A stretch of 64,000 nt of DNA from Pleionea sediminis. GTDB taxonomy: Bacteria; Pseudomonadota; Gammaproteobacteria; Enterobacterales; Kangiellaceae. The notes below the pieces were generated by a model. That model was not told the origin of the DNA. It searched no databases and saw only the letters and a program-made list of their open reading frames with translations. The stretch lies in assembly GCF_007570825.1 (NCBI RefSeq), contig NZ_SUNB01000002.1, positions 434,001-498,000 of the forward strand, in the 5' to 3' direction. Shown here one piece after another: positions 17,083-25,500 of this stretch. The translations under genes and the position numbers were made by a program. How positions within the stretch are numbered: the first letter of the stretch is position 1; each line of letters starts with the position of its first letter.

Positions 17083-19287
17083 ATGCTGACTGCCGTGAGC
17101 TTAACTGCTCACTCTGCGACTGCTGGCTTGGAAATAACAAATTTTCTAAGCGTGCCTATGTTGGTTTTATCCGGCATTGCTTTATTCGCATTTTTCATGT
17201 TAGCCATCTACACGGCTCACTCACTGCGTCGTGCTCGCAATCAATTAAATGATTCTGAAAGACAATTGGCCTGGGCGTTATCAGGTAGTGGCGATAGTCT
17301 TTGGGACTGGAACATTCAAACTGGAACCGTCGTGCGTAAAGGCTTTCATTCTTTATTGGGGTACGATGAATCAGAAGTAACGGGCACACTTGCACACTTA
17401 ATCGAAATGATGCACCCCGAAGACTGCGAAGAAGTACTGCGTTCAATTGCTCATCACTTTTTTGAAGATACTGATCATTTTGAAAACGAATACCGAATTT
17501 TAGATAGCAAAGGTCAATGGCGCTGGTTACTCGATCGAGGGAAAATTGTACGTCGAGACAAAAAAGGAAAACCCATTCGCGCCGCAGGTATACAAACTGA
17601 TATCACTGAACGCAAACATGCAGAACAAAACCTACGTTTATCTGCTCAGGTGATTCAGAGCATGAATGAAGTCGTCGTGCTCACCGATGACCAATTGAAA
17701 GTGTGTCTTGTCAATGCCGCCTTTTCCGAATTAATGAATCTTCAGGAAGACGAAGTCATTGGAAAACCTCTGCATCAATTCTTCTCCGGTCGACACACAC
17801 GTGTGTTTTACGATCAGTTGCTCTCGACAGTTAATCAGGAAAAGTATTGGCAAGGTGAGCTGTGGCAAAAGACAGCGAATAATCAGGAAATACTCACCAA
17901 CACCGAAATAAAAGCACTGCAACAACCGAATCAGTCGAACGAATACTTCGTCGTAATTTTTTCAGACATTACCGCTCGTAAGCGCTCAGAAGATCGTTTA
18001 TCTTTTTTGGCCAATTACGACACTCTAACCAGCCTACCTAATCGAGGCTTATTCCAGCAACGACTTATTGAGAGTATTCAAACAGAAAATAAAGGCTTTG
18101 GATTATTGTGTGTCGATGTTGACCACTTCAAACATATTAACGATTCACTGGGACACGGTATTGGTGATCAACTATTACAACGTGTTGCTATCAAACTTAA
18201 ACAATTAATACCTAACAATCGAACAACAGTTGCCCGCCTTGCTGGTGACGAATTTGTACTCCTTATTCCAGAAATGGTTCAAAGAAGTCAGCTTGAACAT
18301 TTTGCCCAATCACTGATTGAAGCATTCAAAGAAGCGATTGTCATTCGTAACCATGAAGTCAATATTAGCCCTAGCATTGGTATTGCACGATTTCCACAAG
18401 ATGGTGCCGATGCTTTTGCATTGTTAAAAAACACTGAGAGTGCTTTACACTTTGCTAAATCAAAAGGTCGCGGCATTTTTGAATTTTTTGATGAAAATAT
18501 CCAAACACAAACATTACGAAAACTAGCCGTCGGCAATCAACTACGTAAGGCGCTGGAAAGAAATGAACTTGAGTTAGTGTATCAACCCAAACTTGACTTG
18601 ATACATGATCGAATTATTGGGATGGAAGCTTTGCTTCGATGGCACAATAAAGACATTGGCGCTATTGGTCCAGAAGAATTTATAGCCGTTGCAGAAGAAA
18701 CGGGTCAAGTCAACGAAATTGGTAAATGGGTACTGGAGCAAGCTTGTGAACAAGCCAAAAAATGGCAATTAAGAAATTTCAACATTCCCATTTCTGTCAA
18801 TATATCCGCTCGACAATTTCAAACGGATAGTTTGTTTCAAAGAGTCTCATCAATCTTGCAACAAACAGAGTTGCCACCAGAGCTTCTAGAACTCGAAATT
18901 ACTGAAACCATGCTATTAGAAGATCCAGATACTGCAATCGAAACCTTATCTCAACTAAGGAACATGGGTGTTCGCATTTCGGTTGACGACTTCGGCACCG
19001 GCTATTCTTCATTGAGCTATCTGAAAAAATTGCCGATTGATGCTTTAAAAATTGACAAAGCCTTTATCCAAGATTTGGCGCAAGACAAAAACGACGAAGC
19101 AATTACTCATGCCATTATTTCTCTCGCTAAAAACTTAAAATTAAATGTTATTGCCGAGGGTGTCGAAAACGACCAACAGCTTTACTTCCTGAAAAATGCA
19201 GGCTGTCAGCAAGTTCAAGGATTCTTAATTTCTCAACCTATGTCGGCTCAAGCGACCACCATCTATTGTGATGAAAACTTGCATTAA
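17083..19287 (+). CDS. Membrane PAS-PAS-GGDEF-EAL protein (c-di-GMP turnover)
   Basis: 734 residues. One or two membrane segments near the N-terminus (about 25-50) precede two PAS domains (about 65-170 and 185-300, the first with a PAC motif ending QTDITERKHAEQ). The diguanylate cyclase domain (about 310-470) has AGDEF as active signature, without an obvious RxxD inhibitory site. The EAL domain (about 480-730) keeps MEALLRW, the DDFGTGYSSLSYL loop and the KIDKAFI motif, so both halves may be active. AAGGA lies 8 bp before the ATG. The ligand or redox cofactor of the PAS domains cannot be read from sequence. Confidence 0.93.
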   Translation: MLTAVSLTAHSATAGLEITNFLSVPMLVLSGIALFAFFMLAIYTAHSLRRARNQLNDSERQLAWALSGSGDSLWDWNIQTGTVVRKGFHSLLGYDESEVTGTLAHLIEMMHPEDCEEVLRSIAHHFFEDTDHFENEYRILDSKGQWRWLLDRGKIVRRDKKGKPIRAAGIQTDITERKHAEQNLRLSAQVIQSMNEVVVLTDDQLKVCLVNAAFSELMNLQEDEVIGKPLHQFFSGRHTRVFYDQLLSTVNQEKYWQGELWQKTANNQEILTNTEIKALQQPNQSNEYFVVIFSDITARKRSEDRLSFLANYDTLTSLPNRGLFQQRLIESIQTENKGFGLLCVDVDHFKHINDSLGHGIGDQLLQRVAIKLKQLIPNNRTTVARLAGDEFVLLIPEMVQRSQLEHFAQSLIEAFKEAIVIRNHEVNISPSIGIARFPQDGADAFALLKNTESALHFAKSKGRGIFEFFDENIQTQTLRKLAVGNQLRKALERNELELVYQPKLDLIHDRIIGMEALLRWHNKDIGAIGPEEFIAVAEETGQVNEIGKWVLEQACEQAKKWQLRNFNIPISVNISARQFQTDSLFQRVSSILQQTELPPELLELEITETMLLEDPDTAIETLSQLRNMGVRISVDDFGTGYSSLSYLKKLPIDALKIDKAFIQDLAQDKNDEAITHAIISLAKNLKLNVIAEGVENDQQLYFLKNAGCQQVQGFLISQPMSAQATTIYCDENLH

Positions 19288-19318
19288 AAAAGCTCACTAA
19301 TCAGTAGTGAGCTTTTTT
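19286..19318. terminator. Bidirectional rho-independent terminator
   Basis: A tract, then an 8-bp stem GCTCACTA/TAGTGAGC with a short loop, then six T. It begins right after the stop of the GGDEF-EAL gene and also lies past the end of the convergent acuI gene. Confidence 0.9.
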
Positions 19319-19358
19319 CATTCCTATTTAATTTTCCAATCTTAATCTTGCAAAAAAA

Positions 19359-20345
19359 CTACTGACAATTAATAACAACACGGCCATAACGTTTGCGATC
19401 AAGTATGTCAGTAAATACAGGCGAAACATCTTTTAATGGCACTTCATCAGTAATAATAGAATCCAACGCATTGAGTTTCAGATCGCCACCGAGACGATTC
19501 CATATTTCTGTACGTAGAGGCATCGGACAATTGGTAGAGCTCACACCTAAAATGCTGACACCACGTAAAATAAATGGAAAAACCGTAGTATCAAGCTTAT
19601 GACTATCGGCCAAACCAATAGACGCAATATTTCCCCAAAGATTTGTATGGGCGATTAGCTTAGCCAGTAATTCCCCTCCAACGTTATCAATGACACCACC
19701 GAAGCGTCCTTTTTCTAGGGGTTTACCTCCCAAGTTTAAATCATCAATACTGACCACTTCGTTGGCACCGAGTTGTTTCAAAAAGTCGTAATATTCTTTT
19801 CGACCAGAAACCGCTATCACTTCGTAACCTTGTGATGACAAAAGATTCACAGCAAGACTACCAACCCCTCCTGAAGCGCCCGTCACAACAATCGGTCCTT
19901 TTTCTTTCGTTTGGTTATTTTCTTGCATACGATGTAACGCTAGAGCTGCAGTAAAACCGGCTGTACCTAATGCCATCGCGCGACGAGCATCTAATCCTTC
20001 AGGCATTGGGATCACAAACTCGCGCTTAACTCGTGCCATTTGAGCTAACCCGCCATCAAACTGCTCACCGATACCACACCCATTGACTAATACCAGTTGA
20101 CCGGGTTTCAAATCATCACTTTCAGAACTAACCACTTCGCCAGCAAGATCGATGCCTGCATTCAAAGGAAACGTTTTTAAGATTTTGCCTCGACCCGTTG
20201 CTCCTAAAGCGTCTTTATAATTAACACTGGAGTAATGCACTTTAATAACCACATCACCCTCAGTAAGATCATCAACATTCATTTCGACCAAGTTATGAGT
20301 TACTTGATCATTTTCATTAGTCACTCGACAGGCTAAAAAACTCAT
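19359..20345 (-). CDS. acuI: YhdH/AcuI-family quinone oxidoreductase (acrylyl-CoA reductase-like)
   Basis: 328 residues, zinc-free medium-chain dehydrogenase. N-terminal VNYKDALGATGRGKI and FPLNAGIDLAGEV match YhdH/AcuI; the NADPH-binding VTGASGGVGSLAVNLL starts near residue 150, and ILRGVSILGVSS is also typical. Family members reduce acrylyl-CoA to propionyl-CoA with NADPH, protecting against acrylate, including acrylate from DMSP breakdown in marine bacteria. No DMSP genes are visible nearby, so physiological role is inferred from the family only. Confidence 0.9.
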   Translation of the reverse strand: MSFLACRVTNENDQVTHNLVEMNVDDLTEGDVVIKVHYSSVNYKDALGATGRGKILKTFPLNAGIDLAGEVVSSESDDLKPGQLVLVNGCGIGEQFDGGLAQMARVKREFVIPMPEGLDARRAMALGTAGFTAALALHRMQENNQTKEKGPIVVTGASGGVGSLAVNLLSSQGYEVIAVSGRKEYYDFLKQLGANEVVSIDDLNLGGKPLEKGRFGGVIDNVGGELLAKLIAHTNLWGNIASIGLADSHKLDTTVFPFILRGVSILGVSSTNCPMPLRTEIWNRLGGDLKLNALDSIITDEVPLKDVSPVFTDILDRKRYGRVVINCQ

Positions 20346-20409
20346 TTTGTCATTCTCTTAATCAAATTTTAATATCAGTCTACGGCGATGCGTCATGCAG
20401 TTCAACCGT

Positions 20410-21033
20410 TTAACTTTGCTGGTACGACCGAATATTTCGAAAGGTCAAATTGATTCGCGGCTCTAAATTTTTTTTCTGCTTAGGCACCTGGTGTTCCCAA
20501 AATTTTTGAAAGGCACCTTTCATGATCAGCAAGTTGCCTGATGCCAGTTCAAAGCGCCGCTTTTCTCGGTGATTTTCTTTTAACCGAATATCAAAATAAC
20601 GCGTCGCTCCAAGAGATATCGAATAAATCGTCGGTAACTGCCCCAGCTCCGGTTCATTATCGCTATGCCATCCCATAGAATCATGACCATCGCGATACAA
20701 ATTGCACAGTACGCTATTCACCGGATCCATAAATTCTTTTTCAAGTCGTTCTCTTAATTCAAGCAGTTTTTGTAGCCACGGCTGAGGTTCATGATTAACG
20801 CCCGAGTAACGATAATTTGCACCCGGATCTCCATGCCAAGCAACTTTTCTTGGGACGGCAATAGTTCGACCAAACATTGAAATTTCTTCTGATTGCCATC
20901 CAATCTCCTTTTCCAAAGCATTGAATAGATGATCGCATTCCGAATTCGATATCCAATTAGGGAAAATAATTAATTTTCCTCGCTCAGATTCAGCGATAAT
21001 TGGAGACAATGAAGTATCAGAGAATAAATCCAC
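20410..21033 (-). CDS. alkB: AlkB-type alpha-ketoglutarate-dependent DNA repair dioxygenase
   Basis: 207 residues, close to the short ALKBH2-like AlkB forms. The iron ligands fit WHSDNE (HxD) and the distal His in FWEHQVPK; the C-terminal RINLTFRNI carries the arginines that bind 2-oxoglutarate. NLYRDGHDSMGWHSD and YSISLGATRYF are characteristic. It removes N1-methyladenine and N3-methylcytosine by oxidative demethylation. The start is a GTG, immediately preceded in frame by a TAA, with AGG 7-8 bp upstream. It stands alone and no Ada-box regulator is present in the window. Confidence 0.93.
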   Translation of the reverse strand: MDLFSDTSLSPIIAESERGKLIIFPNWISNSECDHLFNALEKEIGWQSEEISMFGRTIAVPRKVAWHGDPGANYRYSGVNHEPQPWLQKLLELRERLEKEFMDPVNSVLCNLYRDGHDSMGWHSDNEPELGQLPTIYSISLGATRYFDIRLKENHREKRRFELASGNLLIMKGAFQKFWEHQVPKQKKNLEPRINLTFRNIRSYQQS

Positions 21034-21128
21034 TTAAATGCCTAAATAAATACTCATTATAAAGTTAAGTTGTAACATTCTAGATATCAGCAACTCTCAT
21101 TAAATACCAATTAAAAAACGCTATTACT

Positions 21129-21635
21129 ATGATGAAACGTCTACTTAATTTAACTTTCTTACTCATTGTTACTTTTTCAACTTTTGCCCAAGCCGAAAAT
21201 TCTCAAGAGCTCCCCATCGCCAAAAACTTTTCAATCGAAACTTTAAGCGAGCAATCATTCCATCTCTCCGAGTACAAAGAGCAAACCGTTTTGATTGTTT
21301 TTTGGGCAACCTGGTGTCCGTATTGCAAAAAGTTGCTACCCGGTATCGAGCGCCTACACAACAAGTATAAGGAAGATGGTCTAAAGGTCATTGCTATCAC
21401 TATTTTAGAGGACGGAGACCCCAAATCTTACATTGAAAGGCACGGTTATACATTTACCGTTGGTCTCAATGGCGACAACTTACGAAAAGACTACCGAGTT
21501 CCCGGCACGCCAACTGTCGCAATATTAACAAAAAACAACCAATGGCATGCCCACCTCAGAACTTCGGATCCTGATAGCATTGAACTGGAAAACGCGATTA
21601 GAAGCAGCCTTGGTCTCGATCCGATTAACAATTAA
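21129..21635 (+). CDS. TlpA/ResA-like periplasmic thioredoxin
   Basis: 168 residues. Residues 1-22 are a signal peptide (MMKRLLNLTFLLIVTFSTFAQA). The thioredoxin fold carries the redox motif WCPYC within VFWATWCPYCKKLLPGIERL, and the cis-proline loop is in YRVPGTPTVAIL. Such proteins reduce or shuffle periplasmic disulfides, often serving cytochrome c maturation. The gene stands alone between divergent alkB and the POT transporter, with no ccm genes beside it, so the client is unknown. Confidence 0.87.
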   Translation: MMKRLLNLTFLLIVTFSTFAQAENSQELPIAKNFSIETLSEQSFHLSEYKEQTVLIVFWATWCPYCKKLLPGIERLHNKYKEDGLKVIAITILEDGDPKSYIERHGYTFTVGLNGDNLRKDYRVPGTPTVAILTKNNQWHAHLRTSDPDSIELENAIRSSLGLDPINN

Positions 21636-21822
21636 CCAGCAAAGAAGTCCGACAAGCTCGTCGATTTTGTCCAATTTATTGAATATCTGTCGAATACATA
21701 AAATTCACGCTGCGTCAATCTTGTGTATGCCGCGCCGAACAAGGTATAAAGAGGAGTTTTGGGGCAGTCGCTGTTTTCAATAATAGCGCACAATAAATAT
21801 CCTTTTCGGGAGAAAATAAATT

Positions 21823-23358
21823 ATGACAACACACACAGAAGAAGAGGTGAAAGCTCACGCCGGCTCGGCGACACCTCCGAAAGATACCGTTCCAGGAATT
21901 CCACCAGGAGAATTCCTCGGACATCCAAAAGGTTTGTGGATGTTGTTCTCAGCAGAGTTCTGGGAACGCTTCATGTACTACGGCATGCGTGCCATTTTGG
22001 CACCATACGTTGCGATGACCTTTTTCGAACACATGGGCAAAGGCGCGGAAGCAGAAGCCAGCTTGACCTACGGTGGATATACCTCAATGGTTTATATGAC
22101 CGGTATTTTGGGCGGTTACGTTGCTGACAAAATATTGGGATATCAACGGTCGATAATGCTCGGCGGAGCGATGATGGCCGCAGGTATGTTCATGCTCTTA
22201 ACGCCTGACTTAACGATCTTCCTATTGGGTCTTGCCGTCCTCGTTGTTGGTAACGGTCTGTTCAAGCCAAACATTTCCGTTATGGTTGGTAACCTCTACA
22301 GCCCATCGGATTCTCGTCGAGATTCAGGTTTCACCATCTTTTACATGGGAATCAACGCAGGCGCATTAATCGCTCCTATCATTTGTGGAACCGTCGTTGG
22401 TGCGCTCTACGGCTATAAGTGGGGCTTTTTCACGGCTGGTATCGGTATGATTCTAGGTTTGATGGTGTTCCAGCTATTGAAACATTGGTTGGGTGAAGTC
22501 GGAACAGCACCAAAAGATCGCGATGGCAAAAAATCAATGATGCAGGTATTAATTGGTGCGGCTGTTTTAATCGCTCCAGTTTATATTTTATTAAGTCGCA
22601 GTGAAGTTCTTGGTGCCATACTAAGTGTTATGATGTTAGGCCTTGCAGGCTACTTTGTATACAGCGGTATAAAGAGTGGTAGCAAAGAACAACTTCATCG
22701 ATATATCGCCATGCTAATTCTTTTCGTCGCGAATATGTGTTTTTGGGCTCTGTTTGAACAAGCCGGCTCATCATTAAACTTCTTTGCTCGTGACTACGTA
22801 GATATGCCAGGTAATATCGATTTCACTGTATTCCAATCAGCAAATCCCGTGTTCATACTTATTCTTGCCCCGTTATTTGCACTCTTATGGCCAAAGCTCG
22901 AAAAGTGGAATATGAATCCTTCAATTCCGAGAAAATTTGCCTTTGGTCTGCTCGGTGTCGGCGTTGGATTTTATGCGCTTGTTTTCGCCATTGACTTTAT
23001 GGTTGGAGAAAATGGCCGAGTACCTTGGGAAATGCTGGCACTTTGTTATCTTATCCACACAATGGGTGAGCTTTGCCTTTCTCCGATTGGACTCTCAATG
23101 GTTACCAAGCTTGCTCTTCCGAAAGAAACCGGTTTAGCCATGGGTGGCTGGTTCCTCTCTATCGCTACAGCAAACTATGTTGCGGGTCGAATTGCAGCAA
23201 TCGCCGCCAGTGGCGGTGGTGAAGGTAATGCAGCAGCGGGGTCAATTGAAGGATACTACGCCGTATTTGATCAACTCTTCTGGGGTGGATTAGTCGTTGC
23301 AATTTTCTTCTTTATTGTTGCACCTTTCATCAACAAGCTTATGCACGGTGTTAAATAA
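21823..23358 (+). CDS. POT-family proton-dependent oligopeptide transporter
   Basis: 511 residues, 12-14 membrane segments. It has the POT hallmarks: the ExxERF motif in FSAEFWERFMYYGMRA, the KPNISVMVGNLY segment, FTIFYMGINAGALIAP and the FWALFEQAGSSLNFF motif of helix VII. It imports di- and tripeptides with protons. The N-terminal ~30 residues are a hydrophilic leader. A GGGAG site lies upstream of the ATG. Neighbouring peptidase and carrier genes fit a peptide-using lifestyle. Confidence 0.94.
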   Translation: MTTHTEEEVKAHAGSATPPKDTVPGIPPGEFLGHPKGLWMLFSAEFWERFMYYGMRAILAPYVAMTFFEHMGKGAEAEASLTYGGYTSMVYMTGILGGYVADKILGYQRSIMLGGAMMAAGMFMLLTPDLTIFLLGLAVLVVGNGLFKPNISVMVGNLYSPSDSRRDSGFTIFYMGINAGALIAPIICGTVVGALYGYKWGFFTAGIGMILGLMVFQLLKHWLGEVGTAPKDRDGKKSMMQVLIGAAVLIAPVYILLSRSEVLGAILSVMMLGLAGYFVYSGIKSGSKEQLHRYIAMLILFVANMCFWALFEQAGSSLNFFARDYVDMPGNIDFTVFQSANPVFILILAPLFALLWPKLEKWNMNPSIPRKFAFGLLGVGVGFYALVFAIDFMVGENGRVPWEMLALCYLIHTMGELCLSPIGLSMVTKLALPKETGLAMGGWFLSIATANYVAGRIAAIAASGGGEGNAAAGSIEGYYAVFDQLFWGGLVVAIFFFIVAPFINKLMHGVK

Positions 23359-23370
23359 CGTTCACCGATC

Positions 23371-23403
23371 AAAAAACCCGGCAGAATTGCCGGGTTTTTT
23401 TTT
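23371..23403 (+). terminator. Rho-independent terminator of the POT transporter gene
   Basis: AACCCGGCA pairs with TGCCGGGTT around a GAAT loop, followed by nine T and preceded by six A. It starts 12 bp after the stop codon. Confidence 0.93.
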
Positions 23404-23450
23404 GATACAATGCGATAAAACTTAAGCTATAACAAAGTAAAAACATCACA

Positions 23451-24827
23451 ATGAAAACACTTAAAGTTCCTCATACTCTCGTCCTACTCTTTTCCATGAT
23501 GGTGTTGGCATACATTCTTACCTGGATCTTGCCCGCCGGTCAGTTTGATATGACCAAAGATGCGAAAGGACACGATATTGTTGTACCCGGCACTTATAAA
23601 GTTATCGAAGATGCCGAATCGTTACCCATTTGGGAATTGTTTACCGTAATCCCCAAAGCAATGGGCGAAGCTCAGGGCATTATTTTCTTCTTATTAATCA
23701 TTGGCGGCTCAATTGCAGTTCTACGCTCTACGGGCGCTATTGATGCGCTATTAGGAAAAGTATTGAATCGCTTTTCTCATCGCCCTGCTTTGCTTCTGTT
23801 CATGAGTATGCTCTCTTTTATGGCTGGCTCGACAACCATAGGAATGGCTGAAGAATATATTCCGTTAGTACTAATTTTGATTTCGCTGTGCGTCGCTCTA
23901 AAAATGGATACAGTTTCAGCGGTAGGCTCTATGGTCATAGGTTATGGCTTAGGTTACGGAACTGCAGTTATTAATCCATTTACCGTACTTGTCGCACAAG
24001 GTGTGGCCGACATACCGCCTACGTCAGGATGGGAATACCGTTTAATTTTATTTGTCCCTTTTCTGGCCATCGGGTTTCACCATCTGTGGAAATACGCCAA
24101 TAAAGTTCGCCACAACCCAGAAGCTAGTTTGGTCTACGGAATCAAAGAAGCACAGCCACCAGAGCCGACAGAATATCCCAAAATGACACCGCAGAGACTG
24201 GCAATATTGATAACGACATTTATTGCTTTAGTCGTTATTGTTTATGGAATCGCGCAATACGGTTGGTATTTTATCGAGTTAGGCGCAATTTTTGTCGTTC
24301 TTGCGATTATCACCACATTAATCAACAAAACCTCTTTGGATGAGGCTGCCAAAATATTCACTCAAGGAGCATCGGAATTAACAGGCACCGCGCTACTGAT
24401 AGGTTTTGCTCGAAGCATTGAAATGCTGCTGAGTGATGGCCAAGTTTTGCATACGGTGATTAACGCACTCGCCACTCCGCTCACCAGCGTGGGAGCTGAA
24501 ATATCAGCAATCGGCATGTTGTTTATCCAAAGCGTATTGAATTTCTTCATTCCGTCTGGCTCGGGACAAGCCTATGTCACAATGCCAATCATGGCACCCA
24601 TTGCAGACATTGTTGGTGTATCACGACAAGTTGCGGTTCTTGCCTTTCAAATGGGTGATGGCTTTATGAATATGATTGTTCCTACCAATCCAGTTCTAAT
24701 GGGAATTCTTGGAATGTGCGGCATTCCCTATAGCAAATGGTTTCGCTTTATCGGCCCACTGATGATTAAGTTATTCATTGCTGGCTCGATTGCACTGGTC
24801 ATTGCCGTACTCATCGGATATAAATAA
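23451..24827 (+). CDS. YfcC/ArcD-type basic amino acid or C4-carboxylate carrier family protein
   Basis: 458 residues with about 12 membrane segments. Sequence features such as FFLLIIGGSIAVLRSTGAIDALL, GSTTIGMAEEYIPL and FFIPSGSGQAYVTMPIMAPIAD are those of the YfcC (DUF3360-like/DcuC superfamily) carriers often annotated as arginine/ornithine antiporters. The substrate cannot be assigned from sequence. The gene is monocistronic, between two clear terminators. Confidence is high for the family, low for substrate. Confidence 0.85.
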   Translation: MKTLKVPHTLVLLFSMMVLAYILTWILPAGQFDMTKDAKGHDIVVPGTYKVIEDAESLPIWELFTVIPKAMGEAQGIIFFLLIIGGSIAVLRSTGAIDALLGKVLNRFSHRPALLLFMSMLSFMAGSTTIGMAEEYIPLVLILISLCVALKMDTVSAVGSMVIGYGLGYGTAVINPFTVLVAQGVADIPPTSGWEYRLILFVPFLAIGFHHLWKYANKVRHNPEASLVYGIKEAQPPEPTEYPKMTPQRLAILITTFIALVVIVYGIAQYGWYFIELGAIFVVLAIITTLINKTSLDEAAKIFTQGASELTGTALLIGFARSIEMLLSDGQVLHTVINALATPLTSVGAEISAIGMLFIQSVLNFFIPSGSGQAYVTMPIMAPIADIVGVSRQVAVLAFQMGDGFMNMIVPTNPVLMGILGMCGIPYSKWFRFIGPLMIKLFIAGSIALVIAVLIGYK

Positions 24828-24847
24828 CGGTATTATTTAAAATAAGA

Positions 24848-24861
24848 TTGATAAAAATCAA
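24848..24861 (+). promoter_or_regulatory. Perfect FNR/Anr box, probably for the CBS-domain gene
   Basis: TTGAT-AAAA-ATCAA is an exact match to the FNR consensus. It is 20 bp past the YfcC-carrier stop and ends where that gene's terminator stem begins. At the class II distance (32 bp downstream) lies TTTTAT, a weak -10 inside the T tract, giving a predicted transcript start near 24896 and a ~55-nt leader to the CBS gene. Confidence 0.5.
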
Positions 24862-24887
24862 AGCCCGCCTAATTAGCGGGTTTTTTT
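24862..24887 (+). terminator. Rho-independent terminator of the YfcC-type carrier gene
   Basis: CCCGC and GCGGG form the stem around a 7-base loop, followed by seven T. It overlaps the region between the FNR box and the predicted -10 of the CBS-domain gene. Confidence 0.85.
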
Positions 24888-24950
24888 ATTTGTTTTCAGA
24901 ATCTGGTCGATCTATAAATACGGTAGGTCAATATTTTTTCAGAGGATATT

Positions 24951-25370
24951 ATGTATCGAGTTGCTGACTTTATGACGGTTGATCCAGTGTGTTTAACCGA
25001 TGCTCATTCTTTATTTGAGGGACGCGCAACAATGAAAGAGCACTCCATTCGTCATGTCCCCATTGTGAATGCAACAACAGAAAACTTCGAAGGTGTTTTA
25101 ACCCAAAAAGCAGTACTTTCACACGCGATAGAAATAATCAACGAGCAAGGATTAGACAACCTTGAAGAATATGAGAAAAAGCAGAGCATTGCCGATATTC
25201 TGGATGAAAAAGCAATTACCGTTGCCCCAGAAACACCCTTAATCGACGCTGCAAAATTTTTTCGTAATAACCGACATGGCTGTATTGTCGTTGTCGATGA
25301 ATTTAAAGTCGTCGGCATTTTAACATCGGGGGATTTTGTAAAATTTGCAATAAAAACTTTAGAACAGTAG
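24951..25370 (+). CDS. Stand-alone tandem CBS-domain protein
   Basis: 139 residues made of two CBS motifs (about 1-65 and 75-139): VADFMTVDPVCLTDAHSLFEG, IRHVPIVNA; and ITVAPETPLIDAAKFF, GCIVVVDEFKVVGILTSGDFVKF. CBS pairs bind adenine nucleotides and act as energy sensors. GAGGA lies just upstream of the ATG. The gene has its own terminator downstream and an FNR-type box upstream, suggesting low-oxygen control. Partner unknown. Confidence 0.87.
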   Translation: MYRVADFMTVDPVCLTDAHSLFEGRATMKEHSIRHVPIVNATTENFEGVLTQKAVLSHAIEIINEQGLDNLEEYEKKQSIADILDEKAITVAPETPLIDAAKFFRNNRHGCIVVVDEFKVVGILTSGDFVKFAIKTLEQ

Positions 25371-25436
25371 CAGCTTTTTAAAAAGTTACTTTCTTAATTG
25401 AGATTATTCAATATAAGACTAACCATTAAGCATTTA

Positions 25437-25462
25437 AAAAGCCGCGAAACTTCGCGGCTTTT
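25437..25462. terminator. Bidirectional terminator between CBS and M13 peptidase genes
   Basis: AAAA-GCCGCGAA-AC-TTCGCGGC-TTTT, a symmetric 8-bp stem flanked by A and T tracts, positioned between the ends of convergent genes. Confidence 0.9.
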
Positions 25463-25500
25463 CTATTGCAACGCCAAATTGGTGACAAGAATAAAAGTGA

